DNA of 64,000 nucleotides from Litorivita pollutaquae (GTDB taxonomy: Bacteria > Pseudomonadota > Alphaproteobacteria > Rhodobacterales > Rhodobacteraceae). A program made the position numbers and the translations under genes. Where the stretch lies: assembly GCF_003205515.1 (NCBI RefSeq), contig NZ_KZ826481.1, positions 414,660 through 478,659 on the forward strand. Direction: 5' to 3'. How positions within the stretch are numbered: position 1 is the stretch's first letter; every line of letters starts with the position of its first letter. The notes beneath the pieces are model-generated. The model saw only the letters and a program-made list of their open reading frames with translations. It was not told where the DNA came from and made no database searches. Positions 9,707 to 20,079 of the stretch are shown piece after piece.

Positions 9707-10138
9707 ATGAAACCACTCTTAGCCTTTGTACTTATGGTGCTTTGCGCCCCTGCCGTTGCAGCGCAAGACACCCCCGAACCGGCGGTGACACCGGTGATCG
9801 ACGCCGGTGACGTGGACAATTTGAGTGAATTCAAATGGATAAAACGACCACTTGTGATCTTCTCGGACAGCCCGTTCAATCCTGATTTCATGCGCCAGAT
9901 GACGTTATTGGCCGAGGGCGTGGCCGAATTGGCGGCGCGCGATGTGGTGGTGATCACCGACACCGACCCGGCCGCCGCCACGTCGTTGCGCGAAGAATTG
10001 CGGCCGCGCGGCTTTGCCTTGGTTTTGATTGGCAAGGATGGCGGCGTCAAGCTGCGCAAACCTGTGCCATGGGACGTGCGCGAATTGAGCCGTAGCATCG
10101 ACAAGATGCCATTGCGGCAGCAGGAACTGAAACGGTAG
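9707..10138 (+). CDS. Periplasmic DUF4174 protein
   Basis: A 143-residue protein with a clear signal peptide (cleavage after about residue 19, PAVAA|QD). The mature part resembles DUF4174: FKWIKRPLVIFSDSP, alternating strands, and LIGKDGGVKLRKPVPWDVREL near the C-terminus, a thioredoxin-like pattern without a CxxC. GAGGAG precedes the ATG. The gene stands alone on the plus strand inside a minus-strand block, divergent from the sulfotransferase-like gene and convergent with the lipoprotein gene. Function unknown. Confidence 0.8.
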   Translation: MKPLLAFVLMVLCAPAVAAQDTPEPAVTPVIDAGDVDNLSEFKWIKRPLVIFSDSPFNPDFMRQMTLLAEGVAELAARDVVVITDTDPAAATSLREELRPRGFALVLIGKDGGVKLRKPVPWDVRELSRSIDKMPLRQQELKR

Positions 10139-10148
10139 CGGCGCATCC

Positions 10149-10688
10149 TCATGCCCCCCCGCTGGCAAAGATCACCAACCGCGTGCGCGGATCGAGCATA
10201 ATCAAGGCCCCGAGGTCTTTGTCGAACACAATCACGCCTTCGGGATTGGACAGCGCATAGTGAAAGGCGCTGGTGATGGTTTCATCCATGCAGTTCTTAC
10301 CCTCAAGCCCCGCCGCCTGAATGAGCACGCCAAGTGGGCGGTCGGCATTCATCGCGTCTAAAAAGGCTTGATCGGGGGTGATGCCCGCACGTTGCAACGC
10401 AAATGTACCGCTTTGTTTATAGCCGTAAATCGCCGCCTCGACGCTGTTTTCTGTGCGCAGGGAGGATTTCACATCAAAGCTTTGCGCCTTATACATCGCC
10501 GCCGTGCATGTGCTGTTGGATGCGAAATAGGTCGCATCACCGAGATAGAACCAACGCTCCAGCGCGGCGCGCACTTCGTCTTCGCCGTGCCGGTCGCAAC
10601 CGGTTAAAACCGCGCCCCCCACACCCAACAGCCCAAGCGCAGCAAAGCGCCGGAACCATGGGCCGATATGAGGGACGCGCAGGTTCAT
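10149..10688 (-). CDS. Predicted lipoprotein of unknown function
   Basis: A 179-residue protein with a lipoprotein signal: basic start, hydrophobic core, lipobox LTGC with Cys at residue 31. The mature part begins DRHGEDEVRAALERWF and contains several Cys (STCTA, KNCMD). It ends in a strand-rich segment (GVIVFDKDLGALIMLDPRTRLVIFASGGA). I do not recognise the family. It starts 4 bp after the pccA stop, so it is almost certainly in the pccA transcript. Confidence 0.8.
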   Translation of the reverse strand: MNLRVPHIGPWFRRFAALGLLGVGGAVLTGCDRHGEDEVRAALERWFYLGDATYFASNSTCTAAMYKAQSFDVKSSLRTENSVEAAIYGYKQSGTFALQRAGITPDQAFLDAMNADRPLGVLIQAAGLEGKNCMDETITSAFHYALSNPEGVIVFDKDLGALIMLDPRTRLVIFASGGA

Positions 10689-10692
10689 CGGA

Positions 10693-12738
<2,046 letters not shown>

Positions 12739-12791
12739 CTGTCGTCCCTTCAGGTTCTTGGCCGGCGCGAGCCGCCGGCATTATTGGCAAC

Positions 12792-12825
12792 AAAAAGACC
12801 ACCGGCGCAGAAAGCACCGATGGTC
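12792..12825 (-). terminator. Terminator between the small lipoprotein gene and pccA
   Basis: The arms 12797-12808 and 12814-12825 pair over 12 positions with two G-U pairs around a 5-nt loop. On the minus strand the stem is followed by TTTTTG. It lies about 50 bp after the lipoprotein stop (12877) and 54 bp before the pccA start, so it would limit read-through into pccA. Confidence 0.7.
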
Positions 12826-12876
12826 ATAGACGTATCGCGCGGCAAGATGCCGTGCGTATGAGTATTTATCGCGCGA

Positions 12877-13080
12877 TCAGCAGCGCGACGGGTATTGGCG
12901 GCAATAGGCCACGTTGGCCGCAGCCCCGAGAACCGCACCCGTAGTGATGTCACCGCCCGTGGCAACGGCCGTACCGGCCCCTGCACCTGCGCCGAGAACC
13001 GCTTGCTCCCCAAAGGTGTCGCCACACGCGGTGAGCGATGCGGCGGCCAAACCGGCGAGAATCCATTTGTGTAATTGCAT
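12877..13080 (-). CDS. Small glycine-rich lipoprotein
   Basis: A 67-residue lipoprotein with lipobox LTAC (Cys at 19). The mature part is a Gly/Ala-rich hydrophobic stretch (AVLGAGAGAGTAVATGG, TTGAVLGAAANVAYC), ending CRQYPSRC with two further cysteines. The pattern resembles glycine-zipper outer-membrane lipoproteins. A GGAG ribosome site precedes the ATG. It is followed by the terminator at 12792-12825 and is probably mainly monocistronic. Function unknown. Confidence 0.75.
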   Translation of the reverse strand: MQLHKWILAGLAAASLTACGDTFGEQAVLGAGAGAGTAVATGGDITTGAVLGAAANVAYCRQYPSRC

Positions 13081-13486
13081 GTGCCTGCTCCTTCATAATT
13101 GGCTCCCGTCATGGTGTGGGATCTTGCCAACTCAACCAATGAGCACGGTTTGGGTTCCGTAAAGACTTTGTTTTCGGCGTAGTTTTTTTCGGCAAGGCTC
13201 TGCCCATGGCGGGCCGCACGGGCGGAAACGCGCCGAGGAAAAACCCGAACCGCGCCAAATATATCCGCAGAAAAAAGACGGGGCGGTTGGCATGGGGACA
13301 TACCAAACCGCCCCCAAAGGGAAGGGTAACGGTTTTGACGAACGGTCAATGCACCCAATACGGGCGCAACAGTCACGCCTGTCATGGTGGCAACGACAAC
13401 CCCGCCCGACAAGGGCATGCGCACACAGCCGACCACAGCGGCGTCAGGCCGCCGATGCGCGGCGATATGAGGCGATATTTCGCGCA
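13081..13486. other. Intergenic region holding a terminator and the small-lipoprotein promoter
   Basis: This 406-bp gap contains a strong minus-strand terminator (13280-13314) that closes the pccB-side gene string. The following 190 bp should hold the promoter of the small lipoprotein gene. No ORF here looks coding. Confidence 0.5.
13280..13314 (-). terminator. Intrinsic terminator closing the pccB-side operon
   Basis: The arms GGGGCGGTTGG (13280-13290) and CCAAACCGCCCC (13303-13314) form an 11-bp stem with one extra base. Read on the minus strand the stem is followed by GTCTTTTTTC. It lies about 170 bp beyond the stop of the hypothetical gene 13487-13834. Confidence 0.75.
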
Positions 13487-13834
13487 TCACTTGTCCATCA
13501 CTTCGGGAAAAGAAATCGCAACAACCGCCGGATCAATCCGCAGCAAAGCCTCATAGCTTTCGGGATCGAACGGGTCTTCGGCGGGGATCACCTCACGGCC
13601 AAAAAGCCAACTGAGCCGCCCCGCATCCAGATTGCCGCGTTCGAAGGGTTCGGCCCCAAAATGATCCCACAGCGCTTGGATAAATCCGGCATCGGCGCGG
13701 CGGTCGGCCGGGCGCCGGTCCGGACGGCGTTCGAGCCGCTTGAGGGGCGTCACCCCGCGCGGATTGCCGCGACGGATCACAAATTGGAAATCAGTGCCCG
13801 GAAGGCGTCCGGGGAAGCCGCGATGCTTGATCAT
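13487..13834 (-). CDS. Conserved-looking hypothetical protein
   Basis: A 115-residue basic-then-acidic protein with no signal peptide or membrane helix. It begins MIKHRGFPGRLPGTDFQF, has an Arg/Asp-rich centre (RRPDRRPADRRAD), and continues to FIQALWDHFGAEPFERG and LSWLFGREVIPAEDPFDPESY. I do not recognise a domain. Codon use matches its neighbours. Its ATG overlaps a TGA of another frame (ATGA), but that upstream frame has no credible start. It is the last gene of the string running from pccB and is followed by a terminator. Confidence 0.65.
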   Translation of the reverse strand: MIKHRGFPGRLPGTDFQFVIRRGNPRGVTPLKRLERRPDRRPADRRADAGFIQALWDHFGAEPFERGNLDAGRLSWLFGREVIPAEDPFDPESYEALLRIDPAVVAISFPEVMDK

Positions 13835-13951
13835 GCCACGCCCTTCAAGATGGGGCGCACCTGGCGCGGTTGCGGCGTTGCAGGGGCATGGTGGCCCGCC
13901 GCGGGTGTCAGGACCGGCGCAACGGCCGATCCTGATAATGCGCAGGCAAGC

Positions 13952-14095
13952 TTACTTGAGTTTGCCGGTGTAGGTCGGTTCCATGGAGATCGGCTCGGGA
14001 TCGACCACGATATATTCTTCTTCAGCTTGCTGCGCGCAGGCTGCCGTGAAGGCAACGAGGCTGATGGCAAGCAAGGCTCTGACGCTCTTGGACAT
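13952..14095 (-). CDS. 47-residue lipoprotein
   Basis: This short lipoprotein starts MSKSVRALLAISLVAFTAAC, with the lipobox Cys at residue 20. The mature peptide is only 27 residues: AQQAEEE, an acidic/hydrophobic stretch, then EPTYTGKLK. Short lipoproteins ending EPTYTGK(Y/L)K are common in Rhodobacteraceae (recalled, not searched). GGAG lies 6 nt before the ATG. It is likely anchored to a cell membrane; function unknown. It lies between the DUF6497 gene and the 115-residue hypothetical on the same strand. Confidence 0.7.
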   Translation of the reverse strand: MSKSVRALLAISLVAFTAACAQQAEEEYIVVDPEPISMEPTYTGKLK

Positions 14096-14309
14096 GTGAA
14101 ACTCCTGTATGTGTTTACTGCTCCGCGCGCGCGTTTGCCGCGCGGCATTTTCCCCATTTCGGGTTTGGACCCCACCACGGGGCCTGCCGCAACCATAGCC
14201 GAATTTTCGTCATGTAGATATGCGAGCGCAGCAAAGCCCGCGCGCTGTGATGCGAAAGCCGCATCCGGCCCCGCACTGCCGGAGACAGCCGCAAGATGTT
14301 GTATCTGCA

Positions 14310-14723
14310 TCAGTAGACCTCCCAGATACAGCCACCGTTTTCGACGCGGTAGGCTTCGAAAAATTGCACGGCGTCGCTGTCCAAGACGCCGAAATCCACC
14401 GCCCGGTCGGACAATGATATGATGATTTGCCGTGGCTGCGGGCCGATTTCAGCAAGCCGAGGCAAAGCGTATTCGCGGCACAGAAACTCCATATCCGCCG
14501 CCGCCGAATCAAAGCCGACCTTTTGGCCAATCTGCGGCGCGAGGAAGCGGAAACGATAGACAAGCCCACCGCCCGGTTGATCCCATATCATTTCGACGAA
14601 GGACACCGGTTGCCCCGAAGGCACAGCGAGAGGGCCCTCTTCGCCCGTCGCCGTGGCCGCCGCGCCCGGTTGGGCGTTCAAGATGGCGGCAAATGCGATG
14701 GCTTTGACCAAGGGGCTAACCAT
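14310..14723 (-). CDS. Secreted DUF6497-like protein
   Basis: A 137-residue protein with an N-terminal signal sequence (cleavage around residue 22, in QPGAAATA). The mature part has SFVEMIWDQPGGGLVYRFRFLAP and ends in a segment with two conserved-looking cysteines (EFLCREYALPRL, NGGCIWEVY) and IIISLSDRAVDFG. I associate this with DUF6497, a family of Rhodobacteraceae exported proteins, with moderate certainty. The ATG at 14723 lies inside the end of the upstream gene (8-bp overlap, CATGGTTAG), so translation is probably coupled. Confidence 0.7.
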   Translation of the reverse strand: MVSPLVKAIAFAAILNAQPGAAATATGEEGPLAVPSGQPVSFVEMIWDQPGGGLVYRFRFLAPQIGQKVGFDSAAADMEFLCREYALPRLAEIGPQPRQIIISLSDRAVDFGVLDSDAVQFFEAYRVENGGCIWEVY

Positions 14724-15084
14724 GGGCGGCGCGCCTCGCGGCGTGAGCAAGCCAGCGGGCCTGCATCTCCGGGCGTTCCAGCAGCGCAGTGATCTTTGTC
14801 TCTGCATCCCCTGCCCCGGCCTTGGTCGCCAACCGTCCGCCTGCGGTCACCCGCAATATCGCGCCGTCTTGCAGCACCCGCACAACGGGAGAAAACCCGC
14901 GCAGATTTTGCAAGGCGCGCCACATGTCTTGACGAATTTGCTGCGCCACACGGGTGCGTGACACGGGCCTGGACGCGGGCAATGGCAAACATCCCTCGAC
15001 GGCCAGATCAAGCCGCACCGGCAAATGCCGTGCCACCGTCACCGACGCCCCGTCGCGCAGGATATGCCATCTGTGCCGCGCCAT
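14716..15084 (-). CDS. Hypothetical protein coupled to pccB
   Basis: A 122-residue protein without signal peptide or membrane span. It begins MARHRWHILRDGASVTVARHL and ends with an Ala/Arg-rich helix (ERPEMQARWLAHAARRAAHG). The central part, DMWRALQNLRGFSPVVRV, precedes a short strand region (VLQDGAILRVTAGGRL). I do not recognise the family. It begins 44 bp after the pccB stop and overlaps the next gene, so it is part of the pccB transcript. Its position in a propionyl-CoA operon is the only clue to role. Confidence 0.7.
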   Translation of the reverse strand: MARHRWHILRDGASVTVARHLPVRLDLAVEGCLPLPASRPVSRTRVAQQIRQDMWRALQNLRGFSPVVRVLQDGAILRVTAGGRLATKAGAGDAETKITALLERPEMQARWLAHAARRAAHG

Positions 15085-15128
15085 GCGCTATGCCCCTTAT
15101 TGATCCGAAACCACGTCGACACCCCGCC

Positions 15129-16661
15129 TTAAAGCGGGATATTATCGTGTTTTTTCCAAGGGTTTTCCAACTTTTTGCCGCGCAGGGAGGCAAAAGCACG
15201 GCTGACCCGTTTGCGGGTGCTGTGAGGTTGGATCACCTCGTCAATGAAGCCTTTTTCCGCCGCCACAAAGGGATTGGCAAAACGGTCTTCATAATCCTTG
15301 GTGTGTGCCGCGATTTTCTCTGCATCACCAAGGTCGCCGCGATGGATGATTTCGGTGGCGCCTTTGGCGCCCATCACGGCAATCTCTGCCGTTGGCCATG
15401 CATAGTTGAAATCGCCGCGCAGGTGCTTGGAGGCCATCACATCATAAGCACCACCGTAAGCCTTGCGGGTGATGACGGTGACTTTCGGCACGGTCGCTTC
15501 GCCGTAAGCAAAGAGCAATTTCGCACCATGTTTGATAACTCCGCCATATTCTTGGCTGGTGCCGGGCAAGAATCCAGGCACATCAACAAAGGTCAGGATC
15601 GGGATTTCAAAGGCATCGCAGAACCGCACAAACCGCGCGGCTTTGCGCGAGCTGTCGATATCAAGGCAACCGGCGAGAACCATCGGTTGGTTGGCGACAA
15701 CGCCGACGGTTTGACCTTCGAGACGCATGAAACCGGTGATGATGTTCTTGGCAAAATCCTCTTGGATCTCGTAGAAATCCGCCTCATCCGCGACCTTGAG
15801 GATCAATTCCTTCATGTCGTAGGGCGCATTGGCATTTTCGGGGATCAATGTATCGAGGCTTTGCTCCACACGGCCCGGCTCGTCGAAGAACGGGCGCACG
15901 GGGGGCTTTTCGCGATTGTTGAGCGGCAGAAAATCGACCAAGCGGCGCACTTCGGCGAGCGCCTCGACATCGTTTTCAAAAGCGCCATCCGCGACCGAGG
16001 ATTTTTTGGTATGGGTCGACGCCCCGCCCAATTCTTCGGCCGTCACCTGTTCGTTGGTCACGGTTTTGACCACGTCAGGGCCGGTGACGAACATGTAAGA
16101 GCTGTCTTTGACCATAAAGATAAAGTCGGTCATCGCAGGGGAGTACACCGCGCCGCCCGCACATGGCCCCATGATCACGGAAATCTGCGGCACCACGCCC
16201 GAAGCCATGATATTGCGTTGGAACACTTCGGCATAACCGGCCAAGGAGGCAACCCCTTCTTGGATACGCGCGCCGCCGGAATCGTTCAAACCAATCACCG
16301 GGGCGCCATTTTGGATCGCCATGTCCTGAATTTTACAGATTTTCTGCGCGTGGGTTTCCGAGAGCGACCCGCCGAAGACAGTGAAATCCTGCGAGAAGAC
16401 ATAAACGAGGCGACCGTTGATCGTGCCCCATCCGGTGACCACGCCGTCTCCGGCAGGTCTTTGCTCTTCCATGCCGAAATCGGTGCAACGGTGGGCGACA
16501 AACATGTCAAATTCTTCAAAGCTGTCTTCATCGAGCAGCAGATCAATGCGTTCGCGAGCGGTCAGCTTGCCTCTGGAGTGCTGGGCATCAATACGTTTCT
16601 GGCCACCGCCCAAACGGGCGACATCGCGGCGATCTTGCAGCTCTTGCAGGATATCTTTCAT
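15129..16661 (-). CDS. pccB: Propionyl-CoA carboxylase beta subunit (carboxyltransferase)
   Basis: A 510-residue carboxyltransferase subunit that moves CO2 from carboxybiotin on PccA to propionyl-CoA. Landmarks are [23 protein letters not shown], the GGARIQEGV oxyanion/CoA segment, [13 protein letters not shown], and the C-terminal crotonase half with [15 protein letters not shown] and [11 protein letters not shown]. The start at 16661 (MKDILQELQ) has GAGGGG 8 nt upstream; an earlier in-frame start is unlikely. It is the first gene of its string, with TTTGCAAA-type repeats in the upstream region. Confidence 0.95.
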   Translation of the reverse strand: MKDILQELQDRRDVARLGGGQKRIDAQHSRGKLTARERIDLLLDEDSFEEFDMFVAHRCTDFGMEEQRPAGDGVVTGWGTINGRLVYVFSQDFTVFGGSLSETHAQKICKIQDMAIQNGAPVIGLNDSGGARIQEGVASLAGYAEVFQRNIMASGVVPQISVIMGPCAGGAVYSPAMTDFIFMVKDSSYMFVTGPDVVKTVTNEQVTAEELGGASTHTKKSSVADGAFENDVEALAEVRRLVDFLPLNNREKPPVRPFFDEPGRVEQSLDTLIPENANAPYDMKELILKVADEADFYEIQEDFAKNIITGFMRLEGQTVGVVANQPMVLAGCLDIDSSRKAARFVRFCDAFEIPILTFVDVPGFLPGTSQEYGGVIKHGAKLLFAYGEATVPKVTVITRKAYGGAYDVMASKHLRGDFNYAWPTAEIAVMGAKGATEIIHRGDLGDAEKIAAHTKDYEDRFANPFVAAEKGFIDEVIQPHSTRKRVSRAFASLRGKKLENPWKKHDNIPL

Positions 16662-16724
16662 GGAATTCCCCTCTTGTTTGCGCGGAGCATACACATAGCC
16701 CGCGCGGCACAAAAGCGGAATTCG

Positions 16725-16777
16725 GCAAATTTGCAAATTACATACGGCACTCTATTTGCAAATTGCAAATCTGCAAA
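16725..16777 (-). promoter_or_regulatory. TTTGCAAA repeat cluster in front of pccB (probable PccR operator)
   Basis: The 306-bp gap between pccB and the divergent MFS gene (16662-16967) contains perfect TTTGCAAA palindromes at 16730-16737 and 16755-16762, plus further (T)TGCAAA cores at 16763-16769 and 16772-16777 and a GCAAA at 16725-16729. A TTTGCAAA-type element is what I recall for PccR of Rhodobacter sphaeroides, and a pccR homologue lies 1.6 kb away. The repeats are 64-116 bp upstream of the pccB ATG, overlapping a plausible promoter. The rest of the gap shows nothing else. Confidence 0.65.
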
Positions 16778-16967
16778 CACACCCCTGCGCATCCAAAGGT
16801 GGCGACGGGGCTTTTCCGACCCTCTGCGCCCGCAGATACCCCATACGATGGCACGCAACGCGGCGGCATCACATCTTTGCGATATTACGCCCTATATACA
16901 GTCCATCACTGCCGTAAAAACCGCACAGCAATGGACAATGCCGCCGCACAGGACATAATCACTGCAA

Positions 16968-18191
16968 ATGGACAAATCGTTATCCCCGGCGCATTTCTTG
17001 CGCCGCAAGACCCCGCCCCATATCGTGACGCTTGTTCTTCTGGCCAGCCTCTCCGCCCTCGCGATCAACGTGTATCTGCCATCGCTGCCGTCGATGGCGG
17101 CGCATTTCGGCACGAGCACGGGTGTGATGGGCCTGTCGGTGGGGATTTATCTTGGGTTTTCTGCGGTCTTACAAATTTTGATCGGCCCGATTGGCGATAT
17201 GATCGGGCGCAGGCCGGTGATCCTTTGCGGCACGGTGATTTTTTGTCTGGCCACAGTCGGATGCATCTATGCGCCGACGACCGGATGGTTTTTGATCTTC
17301 CGGATGCTTCAGGCCACCACGGCCGCCGCGATGGTGCTGTCGCGGGCCGTGGTGCGCGATATGGTGGACGACCCCGAAGAGGCCGGCGCGAAGATCGCCT
17401 ATGTCACCATGGGCATGGCCGTGGTGCCGATGGCCGCGCCTGCGATTGGCGGTTTTTTGGACGGCATATTGGGATGGCAGGCAAACTTCTGGCTTTTACT
17501 GTTTGCCGGGCTTTTGGTGCTTGGATTGAGCTATTTGGACCTCGGCGAAACGGGCCGGCGTTCGGGCAACACCTTGGGGCAACAATTCGCCCAATACCCC
17601 GAGCTTTTGACCTCCCGGCGATTTTGGGGCTATTGCCTCGCCTCGGCCCTCGGCTCCGGCACGTTTTTCGCCTATCTCGGTGGCGCGCCCTTTGTGGGCA
17701 GCATCGTCTATGACCTCAACCCGCAGATGCTCGGCCTGTTTTTCGGCGCGCCGTCGCTGGGATATTTCGTTGGCAACTATCTGACGGCCCGCTATTCGGC
17801 GCGCTACGGGATCAACAATCTGGTCGTCCTTGGGTTGCTGTTCACGATCTCCGGCGTGGGCATGTCGTTGATCATCGACAGCACCGGCCACGATACGGTC
17901 TATACCTTCTTCGGGTTCATGTGTTTTGTCGGACTTGGCAACGGGCTCACCATCCCCAATGCCACTGCGGGGATGTTATCGGTGCGGCCGCATCTGGCAG
18001 GCACAGCCTCAGGTCTGGGCGCATCCTTCATGATCGGGGGCGGCGCGGCGCTTTCGGCAACTTCCGGCATGTTGCTTGGTCCGGGCACAGGAGCGACGCC
18101 CCTGCTGATCCTCATGGAGCTTTCTGCTGTGATAGGGCTTTGTTCGATCCTCTACGTGATCCGGCGCGAAAAGCAAATTTATCCCGGCTGA
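16968..18191 (+). CDS. Bcr/CflA-type MFS drug/proton exporter
   Basis: A 407-residue, twelve-helix major facilitator transporter. The first helices read LVLLASLSALAINVYLPSLPSMA, typical of the Bcr/CflA subfamily. Motif A between helices 2 and 3 is GPIGDMIGRRPVIL, and SRAVVRDMVD follows helix 4. Such proteins export bicyclomycin, chloramphenicol or sulfonamide-like compounds, or metabolites, in exchange for protons. It is divergent from pccB and upstream of pccR on the same strand; whether it has a role in propionate metabolism is unknown. No clear ribosome site precedes the ATG. Confidence 0.88.
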   Translation: MDKSLSPAHFLRRKTPPHIVTLVLLASLSALAINVYLPSLPSMAAHFGTSTGVMGLSVGIYLGFSAVLQILIGPIGDMIGRRPVILCGTVIFCLATVGCIYAPTTGWFLIFRMLQATTAAAMVLSRAVVRDMVDDPEEAGAKIAYVTMGMAVVPMAAPAIGGFLDGILGWQANFWLLLFAGLLVLGLSYLDLGETGRRSGNTLGQQFAQYPELLTSRRFWGYCLASALGSGTFFAYLGGAPFVGSIVYDLNPQMLGLFFGAPSLGYFVGNYLTARYSARYGINNLVVLGLLFTISGVGMSLIIDSTGHDTVYTFFGFMCFVGLGNGLTIPNATAGMLSVRPHLAGTASGLGASFMIGGGAALSATSGMLLGPGTGATPLLILMELSAVIGLCSILYVIRREKQIYPG

Positions 18192-18220
18192 ACGCCTAAA
18201 CAGGACAGAGTTAGCAGCTT

Positions 18221-18245
18221 GTTAACCCTGCTTTGCAAAGTTAAC
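18221..18245 (+). promoter_or_regulatory. Palindromic CTTTGCAAAG element flanked by GTTAAC, upstream of pccR
   Basis: CTTTGCAAAG (18231-18240) is a perfect palindrome containing the same TTTGCAAA core seen before pccB. GTTAAC copies flank it at 18221-18226 and 18240-18245. It lies 49 bp before the pccR ATG (18289), consistent with autoregulation by PccR. Confidence 0.5.
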
Positions 18246-18288
18246 CTTGATGAAGGTTTTCCAAAAGCAAAACAGGCGTTATCGCAGC

Positions 18289-19689
18289 ATGACCACGCAA
18301 AAACTCTACGCAGGCACCAAACTGCGCGAAACGCGCACCCGGCTCGGATTGACCCAAAAGGCCTTTGCAGGAAAACTGGGTGTCTCCCTGCCCTATCTGA
18401 ACCAGATGGAAAACAACAACCGCCCGCTGTCGACCACAGTGGTCTTGTCGTTGGCGCAAGAATTCGGCTTCGATGTCACCGAGTTGTCGACCGGCGACGC
18501 CGAGCGGCTTGTCTCGGACATGCGCGAAGCCTTGGCCGACCCTGTCTTTGCCGAAATTGCGCCGCCCTTGGCCGATCTGCGGTTAACCGCATCAAACGCC
18601 CCGGCGCTTGCCCGCGCATTTTTGGAATTGCACCGCGCGTATCGTCAAACCCATGAGCGGCTCGCCTCTCTGGACGAAGCTTTGGGCCGTGAAGACGCCC
18701 GTATCCAACCCAGCCCTTGGGACGAGGTGCGTGATTTCTTTCATTACTGCGACAATTACATTGATGCGGTGGATATCGCCGCAGAGCATTTCGCCGCCCC
18801 CGGAGGTGCCCCCACCAACATCCGCCTCGCTGCGATCAAGGCCTTGGGTCATTCCGGCGTGCGGGTTGCATTCACCGATATGGACAAGTTGCGTCAATTC
18901 GATCCCGAGGAAAACATGCTGCGCATTTCCTCCAGCGCCGCCCCACAAACCCAAACCTTTCAACTGCTATTACAAGTGGCCCTGCTGCAACAAGAGAAGC
19001 TTATCGAGGCGACGCTTGATCTGGCACGGTTTCAATCCAGCGAAGCCCGCGACATCGCCAAAATCGGACTGGCCAATTATTTTGCCGGTGCGGCGCTGAT
19101 GCCTTACACGACATTTTTGACCGCAGCCAATGACATGCGACACGATCTTGAACGTCTCGCCAACCGTTTCGGCGCCTCGATCGAACAGGTCGCACATCGC
19201 CTGTCCACCCTGCAACGCCCGGGAAACAAAGGTATTCCGTTTTTCTTCGTACGCGTGGACCAAGCGGGCACCATCACCAAACGCCACTCCGCCACGCGGC
19301 TGCAATTTGCCAGGTTTGGCGGGGCATGTCCGTTATGGAACGTCCATCGCGCCTTTGAAACGCCGGGACGGTTCTTGCGGCAATTGGCCGAAACACCGGA
19401 TGGGGTGCGCTATATCAGCCTTGCCCGAGACGTGTCGAAGTCAGGCGGCTCCTTCGGGGCGCCGGTGCGGCGCTATGCGATTGCTCTGGGATGCGAGGTG
19501 CGCCACGCCGACGCGCTGATCTATGCTGACGGGTTGAACATGCAGGTGCCGCAAGCCTATGAACCTATTGGTATATCTTGCAGAATTTGCGAACGCACCA
19601 ATTGTCATCAACGGTCGATCCCGCCGCTTGAACGCCGCCTCAAGGTCGAAGCAGGCACGCGCGGCATCCTACCCTATGAGGTGGCCTAA
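18289..19689 (+). CDS. pccR: Short-chain acyl-CoA-responsive regulator PccR (XRE + IrrE-like)
   Basis: A 466-residue regulator of the ScfR type. An N-terminal XRE helix-turn-helix (about residues 5-65: LRETRTRLGLTQKAFAGKLG, then YLNQMENNNRPLS) is followed by a long region with an ImmA/IrrE-like middle part and a C-terminal Cys-containing domain (ISCRICERTNCHQRSIPPL). In Rhodobacter sphaeroides PccR controls propionyl-CoA carboxylase genes in response to acyl-CoA; the neighbouring pcc genes and operators support the same role. The start MTTQKLYAGTKL is chosen for domain fit; an upstream ATG at 18250 would add 13 basic residues. A terminator follows at 19722-19743. Confidence 0.88.
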   Translation: MTTQKLYAGTKLRETRTRLGLTQKAFAGKLGVSLPYLNQMENNNRPLSTTVVLSLAQEFGFDVTELSTGDAERLVSDMREALADPVFAEIAPPLADLRLTASNAPALARAFLELHRAYRQTHERLASLDEALGREDARIQPSPWDEVRDFFHYCDNYIDAVDIAAEHFAAPGGAPTNIRLAAIKALGHSGVRVAFTDMDKLRQFDPEENMLRISSSAAPQTQTFQLLLQVALLQQEKLIEATLDLARFQSSEARDIAKIGLANYFAGAALMPYTTFLTAANDMRHDLERLANRFGASIEQVAHRLSTLQRPGNKGIPFFFVRVDQAGTITKRHSATRLQFARFGGACPLWNVHRAFETPGRFLRQLAETPDGVRYISLARDVSKSGGSFGAPVRRYAIALGCEVRHADALIYADGLNMQVPQAYEPIGISCRICERTNCHQRSIPPLERRLKVEAGTRGILPYEVA

Positions 19690-19721
19690 CGCCCAACGAC
19701 ATATCGCCCAAAAAGTTAAAA

Positions 19722-19743
19722 GGGCGCCCAACCAAAGGCGCCC
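19722..19743. terminator. Terminator between convergent pccR and DUF465 genes
   Basis: The arms GGGCGCC (19722-19728) and GGCGCCC (19737-19743) enclose an 8-nt loop. On the minus strand the stem is followed by TTTTAACTTTT, a good U-tract for the DUF465 gene. In the plus direction it is followed by CTTATCT, weaker but possibly usable by pccR. Confidence 0.75.
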
Positions 19744-19765
19744 CTTATCTGTCCCGCCAGTCTGA

Positions 19766-20002
19766 TCAGGCAGACAACAGTTGGTAAATTTCGTCTTTCA
19801 AAGCCGCGCGTTTTTTGCGCAATTCCGTCTCGGCCTCGTCGGCCACCGGTTCAATTTTGGCTTCGGCACGATGAACCATACGGTTAACCTCGTGATATTC
19901 GTCCGCCAATTTGTTGAAATGTGCGTCCGAGGTTTTCAGCGCGGTCATTTTCTCGGCGTATTCGGGGAATTCTTCGTGCAATTCATGTGGGGTATGGCTC
20001 AT
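19766..20002 (-). CDS. DUF465 / YdcH-family small protein
   Basis: A 78-residue, charged, all-helical protein. The N-terminus HTPHELHEEFPEY and FNKLADEYHEVNRMVHRAE are characteristic of the YdcH (DUF465) family. The C-terminal half (ETELRKKRAALKDEIYQLL) should form a coiled coil. It is cytosolic, with unknown function. GGAGA precedes the ATG at good spacing. It has its own terminator downstream. Confidence 0.88.
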   Translation of the reverse strand: MSHTPHELHEEFPEYAEKMTALKTSDAHFNKLADEYHEVNRMVHRAEAKIEPVADEAETELRKKRAALKDEIYQLLSA

Positions 20003-20079
20003 CGCGGTATCTCCTTCTGTCGCGTTGACCCAAAGCGTATCCGCCCGCGACGCGCACCACTTTGATCCCGATCAAGCGT

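Noticed and set aside
13831-14310. A 159-codon minus-strand frame whose TGA overlaps the ATG of the 115-residue hypothetical
   Set aside because: It is rich in Ser, Pro and Arg without any recognisable pattern and covers the well-supported 47-residue lipoprotein in another frame, so the ATGA overlap is probably chance.
14796-16958. A 720-codon open frame on the plus strand opposite pccB
   Set aside because: It is antisense to a clear carboxyltransferase gene, has no domain of its own and no ribosome site. Long antisense frames are expected in GC-rich DNA with strong third-position bias; similar ones lie opposite the mutase, betA, betB, betC and gatA.
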